NCBI GenBank assembly: GCA_026393755.1
Contig: JAPKZO010000028.1
Location: forward strand, 186,001-250,000
Direction of reading: 5' to 3'
Length of the DNA stretch: 64,000 bases
From: Acidobacteriota bacterium
GTDB taxonomy: Bacteria > Acidobacteriota > Vicinamibacteria > Vicinamibacterales > JAKQTR01
The notes below the pieces were generated by a model. The model was given only the letters and a program-made list of their open reading frames with translations. It made no database searches and was not told the origin of the DNA. The position numbers and the translations under genes were made by a program. Below are positions 58,152 through 64,000 of this stretch, in pieces. The number at the start of each line of letters is the position of its first letter. Position 1 is the first letter of the stretch.

Positions 58152-59977
58152 GCGGAACTGCGAACCGGTGCCTTCAGCTTCGCCTCGAGCGTCTTGACCT
58201 CGGCACTCGCCGCGAGCCCCGGGTCGAGCCGGAGCGCCTTTCGCAGTTCCGTCTCCGCTTCGACCATCTTCCCCACCGCCGCCAGCACCACCGCGTTGTG
58301 CAGCCGGACCTCCGCGTTGGTCGGCAGCGCCGCGGCCGCCCGGGCCAGCAGCACCTCCGCCTCGCGGTCGCGTCCCAGCAGGTGCTGCACCCAGGCCAGC
58401 GTGTCGCCCACCGTCGGGTTCTCCTTCGACAGCGTGAACGCCCGCTCGGCGTAGCCCAACGCCTCGCCTGGCTGGCCCTTGCGCACCGCGAGGGCGTACG
58501 CGAGGTTGTTGAGCGCCACTACGTCGTCTGGCAGCGCCTCGAGCATCTTCCGGTATCGCGCGATCGCCTTGTCGTACTCCCGTTGCTGCTCGTAGGCGGC
58601 CGCCAGCAACAGGTGCGCCGATCGCAGGCGCGGGTCGATCGTGGTCGCCTCCTCGAGCGCCTTCTGTGCGCCGGCGTTGTCTCCTCTGCCCGTACGTGCC
58701 TCCGCGCGCACCAGCAGTTGCGCCACCTCCGGCTTGATGCCCTGCGCCTCGATCGCTTTGAGCCGCCGCGCCGAGAAGAACGCCGGCAGTTCGGTGGCCA
58801 TCACGATCCCCGGGTCGATATCCGACGGCTGCAGCGCCTTGCGCGGGAACGGCGCGCACAGCGGGTCGCCCACGACGACCGTCTGCCAGCTCACGAATGG
58901 CATGGCCAGGTAGAACGATTCGGCGAGGTTGAAGCCCGAAAGGTAAGCAGGGAACAGCACGTTCGGTCGAATGGTCGCATCCAGATACGGCTCGTCCACG
59001 TGGCCTGCGACGCCGGTGATGCCCTCGCGAATCAGATCGCCCGCGAGCGACTGCGGCGAGTTCGCGAAGAACTTGGTTCGATCCGTCCACGGGCCGATGG
59101 TCCAGCCAGTGGGCGGCTCGCGGAACGTGCGACCGTCGGTGCTCACAAACATTCCGGCGATCGCGCCAGGCACGAAGCCGAATCCGAACTGCCGCACGGT
59201 GATCGCCGGATCGTTCGAGCCCCACGAGTAGTAGCCGAGGACGTTCTTCTCGCCCATCAGCACGCGGCTGCTCGTGTCCAGCACGACGCGGTCGCCGAAC
59301 CCGTTCGCGGTCATCCAGTCCGCCGTCGCCTTCAACCACCGGTCGCCGCCGGCGTCAATCAAGGTCGCCTTCTGGTCGAGCACGATCTTCCCCTCGCGCG
59401 ATGGCGCCGCTCCGCGGTCAACGAGCTTCAGCACATCGTCTACCGTGTAGCCGTCGAGGCGCGTCACCAGATAGAGGTCCGTCGTCCGGTGCGTGGACGG
59501 CTTCGCGCTGGCGATGGCGGCTTCGCCCAGGTAATAGGGATTGGCGAGCGGGCCAGCCAGCGCAGGGTCGCCGCCGAGCAGCCTCCGGTAGAGCAGCGTC
59601 AGCTCCGAATCCACGCTGGCGACCGTGCCCGTCCGGCCGGCGGTGCCCTTGACGCGAAGTGGAATCCCCTTGGTGAGCACGATATAGAGAATGCGGTCCT
59701 GGGCCGCGTGGCCGCGAAGCCAGTTGGCGATGGGAAGCTGGATCTGCAGGTTGAACACGTCGCGCTCGATCTCGTCGGCGGCCGCGTCCACTTTGACGCG
59801 CAGCAACTGGCCCGGCGGCACACCGCGCACGTGCACGTAGTGCTCCGCGATGCGCAGCGAGTCGGCAGACGACTCGTTGGCGACGAGGAGGACGTTGTCG
59901 GCGGTCTGGGCGAAAGCGGGGCCGGCGAGGGTCAGCAGCGCGAGGGCGAAAACGAGGAGGAGTACGGTTCGTCTCAT
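58013..59977 (-). CDS. TIGR03790-type exported protein with C-terminal TPR repeats
   Basis: The protein of 654 residues starts with a signal peptide (LALLTLAGPAFAQ). The N-terminal 400 residues contain NVLLVANESSADSLRIAEHY, ILYIVLTKGIPLRV and VVVGDPLCAPFP, the landmarks of the TIGR03790 family of unknown function. About 200 residues of TPR-like repeats follow (LNNLAYALAVRKGQPGEALG). The last 45 residues, rich in Ser and Ala, are read from sequence antisense to the TPR lipoprotein gene, so the natural stop may have been lost. The role is unknown but is linked to PEP-CTERM gene neighbourhoods. Confidence 0.83.
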   Translation of the reverse strand: MRRTVLLLVFALALLTLAGPAFAQTADNVLLVANESSADSLRIAEHYVHVRGVPPGQLLRVKVDAAADEIERDVFNLQIQLPIANWLRGHAAQDRILYIVLTKGIPLRVKGTAGRTGTVASVDSELTLLYRRLLGGDPALAGPLANPYYLGEAAIASAKPSTHRTTDLYLVTRLDGYTVDDVLKLVDRGAAPSREGKIVLDQKATLIDAGGDRWLKATADWMTANGFGDRVVLDTSSRVLMGEKNVLGYYSWGSNDPAITVRQFGFGFVPGAIAGMFVSTDGRTFREPPTGWTIGPWTDRTKFFANSPQSLAGDLIREGITGVAGHVDEPYLDATIRPNVLFPAYLSGFNLAESFYLAMPFVSWQTVVVGDPLCAPFPRKALQPSDIDPGIVMATELPAFFSARRLKAIEAQGIKPEVAQLLVRAEARTGRGDNAGAQKALEEATTIDPRLRSAHLLLAAAYEQQREYDKAIARYRKMLEALPDDVVALNNLAYALAVRKGQPGEALGYAERAFTLSKENPTVGDTLAWVQHLLGRDREAEVLLARAAAALPTNAEVRLHNAVVLAAVGKMVEAETELRKALRLDPGLAASAEVKTLEAKLKAPVRSSAYFGSESSARRASAACGSFGSSLSACVSDSFARTGSLFFRYASPSL

Positions 59978-60027
59978 CGATCCTGTTGTCGGCCGGTCCG
60001 TGGGCCGGCAACAGGGCGGGCGAACGG

Positions 60028-60732
60028 CTACTTAGTCGCCTTGCGCCGAAGCGCGCGGGCGAGGCCGATCAGTCCGGTTCCGAAAAGGATCACCGAGGCG
60101 GGTTCTGGAATCGGATCCGCCGAGCCGAAGTCCTGATTCAAGCCGCTCCCCTCAGGCCCACCGGTCCCGTTGAACCAGGTGCCGGGTCCGGATGAATTGG
60201 CGTTCATCAAGCCAAACAGTCGGGTAGTCTCGCTCGTGACAATCGAGTTTGGAGTGGCTTTGAACCAACCAGTGGCCAAACTGTACGCAATATTCGGGTC
60301 CTCGTACGCGACCTCCCAGAGCGCCAACTGAATGGCCCCAGCGAAGTCGTTGAGACCAACGTCAGATGGTCTGGTCTGGTTCAAGATCCAGCCGAGCTTC
60401 GGTCCGATTCCGGGTTGGGCATGGGGTGGAGCCGGTGACGCGCCACCGCCAGGGTAGGCTGCAATGTCAAGGAGGGCCATTTCTTCGGTCCACTTGAGGT
60501 AGCTGAAGAAATCGAGGCAGTAGGCGATGTAGTCCTTGTTGGTCGTCTGATCGTGCAACATCAGTTGACCGGCGAAATAGCCGTAGTTCTCGGTGGCGGA
60601 CCCGTTGTCGTAGCTCGCACTAAAGCCGTACGTCCCGGGCCCAAGTGTCTGGCTGATGATGATGGTGTCCGCTGAGGCATTCGCCACAGGCAGGATCGCG
60701 GTGATGGCAAGGGCGACCAGGAGTCGTTTCAC
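60028..60732 (-). CDS. PEP-CTERM protein with a thioester-domain-like Cys/Gln pair
   Basis: The protein starts at a GTG with GAGGAAG upstream and has a signal peptide (LVALAITAILPVANASA). The mature domain contains YIAYCLDF (Cys72) and GAIQLALWEV (Gln135), the Cys and Gln motifs of thioester domains used by surface adhesins for covalent attachment. The C-terminus is a PEP-CTERM sorting signal: PEPASVILFGTGLIGLA plus a basic tail. Exosortase would cleave the signal and the protein would reach the surface. The thioester reading is an inference from motif spacing only. Confidence 0.82.
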   Translation of the reverse strand: MKRLLVALAITAILPVANASADTIIISQTLGPGTYGFSASYDNGSATENYGYFAGQLMLHDQTTNKDYIAYCLDFFSYLKWTEEMALLDIAAYPGGGASPAPPHAQPGIGPKLGWILNQTRPSDVGLNDFAGAIQLALWEVAYEDPNIAYSLATGWFKATPNSIVTSETTRLFGLMNANSSGPGTWFNGTGGPEGSGLNQDFGSADPIPEPASVILFGTGLIGLARALRRKATK

Positions 60733-61114
60733 GTTCTTCCTCTGGGAGGCACAAGTAGCAAACGACTGATCCCAACACTCCTCGGGAATCTGACTTCGTC
60801 AGTCAACGGGAGTCGAGGCGCAGCAGTCCTTCTACTGACTCTCCGCATTAGCAAACCATGTGCCCGCAATCCTCCGAGGCGGCTTCGAGAGCTACGGTTG
60901 CCGCAACTAATTCACAGTGTGGGACTTATAGTAACGGCTCGATGGGTCAGAAACCCCTGGGGCAAGGCGTAATTCACCCCACGGGCAGACTGTTGTCGGC
61001 CAGGAGAGGGACTGGCGACGTCGGTGGCTGCGAATGAAGAAGGACCGCCCGGTTGCCCGAGCGGCCCTTTGATCTATCTCAGTCTTGCGGCGGCGTGTGC
61101 CGCCTATTCGGTTC
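60733..61114. other. Intergenic region holding the terminator of the next PEP-CTERM gene
   Basis: About 380 bases. The right part contains the minus-strand terminator described separately. The left part is the upstream region of the gene at 60028-60732. I see no further gene. Confidence 0.5.
61042..61067 (-). terminator. Rho-independent-type terminator with GCAA loop
   Basis: On the minus strand GGGCCGCTCGG pairs with CCGGGCGGTCC over 11 base pairs, two of them G-U, around a GCAA loop, and is followed by TTCTTC. It lies about 50 bases after the stop of the gene at 61115-61837. Confidence 0.75.
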
Positions 61115-61837
61115 CTACTTCTTCCGCTTCCGAGCCGCGCGTGCCACGCCCGCCAGGCCGAGGCCGAGGAGGGTCAGCGTCGCGGGCTCGGGGACGGGCC
61201 CAAGCGCGGTGTTGATCTCGTTGACATAGAGCTGCGTGCCTGTCGCGCCGTCAGTGAAGGTGTCGCTCAGGAATCCGTTGAAGATCGCGCGGGTCCCGCT
61301 CCCGAACGTGATCGCGCAATCCCCGTTGGTGAATGTCGCTGCGCAGATGCCCGGGGTCAGGTCGGTCGAAAATACGCCCCAACCCGGATTGTAGAGGCTG
61401 ACGGGGTTTGTGATTCCCGTCAACAGCGATGCCGCCGTCACCGTGACCGTCCCCTGATTGTAGGTGCCGGTGAACGCGGTCGAGAAGGCGCTGGCGTGCC
61501 CGTCAGTCCTCGTCCAGTCCGCTCCGATAGCGGCACCACCAGCCGCCAGGTGCGCTGCGACCGCCGTCCAGGCCGAATCGAAAGACGCACCCGACGAGTT
61601 CTGTTGGAAGAAGATCGCCAGGTCGTAGCCGCCTCCGGTCAGGAGCGTCGTGAACGACGCCAGGTCGGCTGCCGTGGTGACCGTATGCGACCCGCTGACG
61701 GCTACCAGTGCCGCAGCCATCCGGTCGGTCCCGACATTCAAGTCGTTGAAGTACAGAATCGACGAGGCGTTTGCGGCGCGTGCCCCGAGCGTCATCGCCA
61801 ACGCAAGAGCCGTGAAAACAATCACCAGTCTCTTCAT
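61115..61837 (-). CDS. PEP-CTERM surface protein
   Basis: The ATG at 61837 has AGGAGG six bases upstream, deciding it over two other in-frame ATGs. The protein has about 240 residues with a signal peptide (LALAMTLGARAANA) and a mature part with SILYFNDLNVGTDRMAAAL and a DLAIFFQQ strand. The C-terminal PEP-CTERM motif is PEPATLTLLGLGLAGVARAA with the tail RKRKK. The mature domain is not recognised. The 3' end and terminator are very similar to those of the gene at 63462-64000. Confidence 0.85.
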   Translation of the reverse strand: MKRLVIVFTALALAMTLGARAANASSILYFNDLNVGTDRMAAALVAVSGSHTVTTAADLASFTTLLTGGGYDLAIFFQQNSSGASFDSAWTAVAAHLAAGGAAIGADWTRTDGHASAFSTAFTGTYNQGTVTVTAASLLTGITNPVSLYNPGWGVFSTDLTPGICAATFTNGDCAITFGSGTRAIFNGFLSDTFTDGATGTQLYVNEINTALGPVPEPATLTLLGLGLAGVARAARKRKK

Positions 61838-62388
61838 CTTCATCCTCCTAAAGATAACAAGCCCGGCGCTGCCCTGCGCGCCGAAGATCCACTCGACCGT
61901 GCCCATAAGTCAGTCACCAGACGCATACACTTCGAAATTATGGCAATTCGACCGATTCTCTCCAGAACGACAGACCGTATTGAAACCCTCTTGCCCAAAC
62001 CCGCTGAAGATAGAGCCGCGCAATGTGAGCACTCCAATCGGCAGGCATAAATTCGCCGAGCGCTCGCGATCGGAAACCGCCGAACTAACTATGAATTATT
62101 GCTAGATACGTGCCACCTGGATAGGACCTGTCGTAGCAACGTCTATTGAATGCAGAAATTCAACGAAATACTCCACTATTTGGCTTTTTTGGCTGCACTG
62201 GGTTCGTGCACGGCGGCAGGCCAGCCAAGACAAAGTCGCTTGTGGCGGGGACTTTTGTTCCCTTGGTCGCAGAATCCTGTATTTCCCGACTTCCTTCTCA
62301 CGACGGTCCGGTATGCGCCGGCCATTTCCGGAAAGTGACAGCGTGGCGCGTCTGGCGCCGCCAGTGGAGCACCGACGCCGACGGTTGG
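61838..62388. other. Intergenic region, nothing recognised
   Basis: About 550 bases between two minus-strand PEP-CTERM genes. It should contain the promoter of the gene at 61115-61837. Base composition is less GC-rich than the neighbours in parts. No gene or strong structure is apparent. Confidence 0.4.
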
Positions 62389-63114
62389 CTACCGAGGGCG
62401 ACGACGGACGATTCTTGCGAGCCCGACCAGGCCCGTGCCCAGGAGGACCATCGACGCGGGCTCAGGGGCGGGGGTGCAATCTCCCGCCGCAGAACAACCG
62501 GGGCCGTCCCACACCATACCCGTATTGGCGCCGGTATAGAAACCGTTGGTGATGTCTGCCGCAAAGTGATGCCCGGCGGCATTGGGAATGAACCAATCGG
62601 GCGTTATGCCAGACGAACCGATTCTAAACTCGAGCGGACCTGGGTTTGGGTGAGAAGCACCTTTACCGCAATAAGCGGTGCTCTCAGCATATTTCCCACT
62701 ACACAGATACGAGAAGCCGAATTGTCCGGCGTCGCTGGTGGGAGCGTCCCCACCGAGGCGCCAAATCCAAGCCACGTCCGGCGAACCGCCAGCAACGCCC
62801 AGGCCATCTTGAATCAAAGTAACATTTGACGGAGTAAGCGTCGTCACGCCAGAAAGGTTCCACGCGAAGTCGGGGTGGTTATTGGTCTCGCTGCCTGTCG
62901 TAACGAAGCCGATGCCTGCATTCAACGTGACCAGCACATCTACCACGTTCGCCGACCCGTCCGAGCTGGATGCAAACTGCGTGAGTACGACTGTGCCGAA
63001 TGGCCCGGTGCCACAGCAAGCACTCTGATTGAGCGTGAAAGTCGACGCACTCGCGGTTCCGGCCCACGCCATTACGACGATCGCCACTCCTGCCGCTACG
63101 AGATTCTTCAACAT
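62389..63114 (-). CDS. PEP-CTERM surface protein
   Basis: This 241-residue protein has a signal peptide (LVAAGVAIVVMAWAGTASA), a beta-rich mature domain with several Cys (SACCGTG, YLCSGKY, AYCGKG, PGCSAAGDC) and a C-terminal PEP-CTERM signal (PEPASMVLLGTGLVGLA with a basic tail). GGAAAG lies about six bases before the ATG. The mature region is not recognised, but the Cys set suggests disulfides in the envelope or outside the cell. Confidence 0.85.
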   Translation of the reverse strand: MLKNLVAAGVAIVVMAWAGTASASTFTLNQSACCGTGPFGTVVLTQFASSSDGSANVVDVLVTLNAGIGFVTTGSETNNHPDFAWNLSGVTTLTPSNVTLIQDGLGVAGGSPDVAWIWRLGGDAPTSDAGQFGFSYLCSGKYAESTAYCGKGASHPNPGPLEFRIGSSGITPDWFIPNAAGHHFAADITNGFYTGANTGMVWDGPGCSAAGDCTPAPEPASMVLLGTGLVGLARIVRRRPR

Positions 63115-63461
63115 TATCGCTTTCCAACCGGCACCGAGTTAAGTCAAGGACAGTACAGCTAGTTTGCTCTATTCCATGCAAATGTGAAGCCAGATCGAGG
63201 CTGGCCGACATTCGGGCGTGAAATCAGCGTTTGTTGGCCAATAGCAACCGCTTTGTGAGATGAGACTGACAGGCGCAAAAAGACTTAGTCTTCTTTGTGA
63301 GCACAAACAGTCTGCCCCGGCGGATCCGTTCTGACTCTTAAGGACTTGCACCTCCAAGTGAACGACCGCGCACGGCGTACAACAAGAAGGGCCGCTCGGT
63401 TACCCGGGCGGCCCTTCGATCTGTCTCGGTGTTGCGGCGGCGCATGCCGCCCACTCCATTC
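63115..63461. other. Intergenic region holding a terminator
   Basis: About 350 bases. It contains the minus-strand terminator at 63387-63416 and the promoter region of the gene at 62389-63114. No further gene was seen. Confidence 0.45.
63387..63416 (-). terminator. Rho-independent-type terminator with GTAA loop
   Basis: On the minus strand AAGGGCCGCCCGG pairs with CCGAGCGGCCCTT with one mismatch around a GTAA loop and is followed by CTTGTTG. The stem sequence is almost the same as in the terminator at 61042-61067. Confidence 0.75.
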
Positions 63462-64000
63462 CTACTTCTTCCGCTTCCGCGCCGCACGCGCGAGGCCGAC
63501 CAGGCCAGTGCCGAGCAGCAGAATGGTGGCCGGCTCGGGAACCTCTGGGGGAAGGGGGTCGCCAATCACTTGAATCCACTCATCGGGGCCGTCGTTGTTC
63601 GCGTAGATGCCGCCGGTAATGCCCATGGCGTTGTAAAGATACAGGTAATCGCCATAACTGGTTGGGATCGGTACGTAGAACGCATAGTCACCCGACCCGC
63701 TCCCGTTGTCCCATTTATAGTTCAGCAATAGCGAGTTCGATCCGAGACTCCAGAACTGGTTGCCCAATCCCGCCGCGGTGTCACTTGACTGTGGGTACTG
63801 AGGCACCCCGTTGACCAAGGCGACGCCGGGGTTCCTGGCGGGACTGTCAGAGGTGTAGAAGCCCAGCTGATCTAACGAAATGAGAGGAGCGCCGCCCTGC
63901 TGGTCTATGTCAATGATGAACTTCCAGTAGGCCTGTCCGGAGCCGGTATAGAGTTCGTCCAACCACTGATAATGGTACCCAGTAAGCTGTTTATCATCGG
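63462..64000 (-). CDS. PEP-CTERM surface protein, 5' part cut by window end
   Basis: The frame is open to the window end, so the signal peptide and start lie beyond position 64000. The visible part includes YHYQWLDELYTGSGQAYWKF, ISLDQLGFYTSD and LLNYKWDNGSGSGDYAFYVP, a beta-rich domain I do not recognise. It ends in the PEP-CTERM signal PEPATILLLGTGLVGLARAA with RKRKK. The 3' region is homologous to that of the gene at 61115-61837. Confidence 0.8.
   Translation of the reverse strand, partial: DDKQLTGYHYQWLDELYTGSGQAYWKFIIDIDQQGGAPLISLDQLGFYTSDSPARNPGVALVNGVPQYPQSSDTAAGLGNQFWSLGSNSLLLNYKWDNGSGSGDYAFYVPIPTSYGDYLYLYNAMGITGGIYANNDGPDEWIQVIGDPLPPEVPEPATILLLGTGLVGLARAARKRKK

Noticed and set aside
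62146-62829. Plus-strand frame of 227 codons overlapping the PEP-CTERM gene at 62389-63114
   Set aside because: The opposite strand encodes a clear signal peptide and PEP-CTERM tail, and the plus-strand product has no features.

Overview
This is GC-rich bacterial DNA, probably chromosomal. The mix of PEP-CTERM surface proteins, a Wzx/Wzy-type exopolysaccharide locus, NuoG and CcdA, many two-component proteins and short palindromic intergenic repeats suggests a Gram-negative environmental bacterium. Acidobacteriota (Vicinamibacteria-like) is my best guess, but that is an inference because no marker gene such as 16S rRNA is present. I saw no rRNA, tRNA, CRISPR array, integrase or transposase.

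Layout. 1-2.7 kb: the end of an M1 peptidase and a NuoG-like Fe-S protein. 2.8-14.4 kb: CcdA and a dense signalling region with a GAF membrane protein, Hpt protein, PDZ protein, response regulator, two histidine kinases, a PilB-type ATPase fused to zinc ribbons and a receiver domain, and a GAF-GAF-SpoIIE phosphatase. 14.6-17.5 kb: a FabZ-like dehydratase, a HAD-like protein and two small envelope proteins. 17.7-20.9 kb: an O-antigen-ligase-like protein with a lipoprotein-like C-terminal half, and a UDP-glucuronate-4-epimerase-like enzyme. 20.9-27.8 kb: a candidate RiPP (ribosomally made, modified peptide) cluster on the minus strand. It runs nucleotidyltransferase, ABC exporter, two precursor-like peptides with near-identical leaders and different cores, PqqD-like protein, radical SAM-SPASM enzyme, HprK-like kinase and S26-type peptidase. 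27.9-44.3 kb: the exopolysaccharide locus, with DUF218, WecG/TagA, three glycosyltransferases, Wzy, Wzx, FkbM, GDP-fucose synthase, a WecA-CapD-type fusion, a Wzc tyrosine kinase, a beta-barrel protein and Wza. 44.3-55.8 kb: an accessory region with a DUF4143 ATPase, two large paralogous surface proteins, three intact toxin-antitoxin pairs and several decayed toxin-antitoxin fragments. 55.9-64 kb: a TPR lipoprotein, a TIGR03790-type protein and four PEP-CTERM proteins, the last cut by the window end.

How the genes fit together. The exopolysaccharide locus encodes lipid-linked sugar initiation (WecA-like), sugar supply (Fcl, epimerase), assembly (glycosyltransferases), flipping (Wzx), polymerisation (Wzy) and export (Wzc, Wza, beta-barrel). 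The PEP-CTERM proteins and TPR lipoprotein belong to the exosortase world, but no exosortase is in the window. The peptide cluster has a conserved leader (PqqD recognition), a modifying radical SAM enzyme, a kinase and nucleotidyltransferase of the types that modify the C-terminal Ser of some lasso peptides, a separate peptidase and an exporter. Both candidate precursors end in Ser.

Two palindrome families are scattered through the window. One is built on CACTCCCGGAGT, usually in pairs or triplets near gene ends and in places encoding protein termini. The other is built on GGGGCG/CGCCCC with a CTAC tail. A third, less regular repeat accompanies the toxin-antitoxin region.
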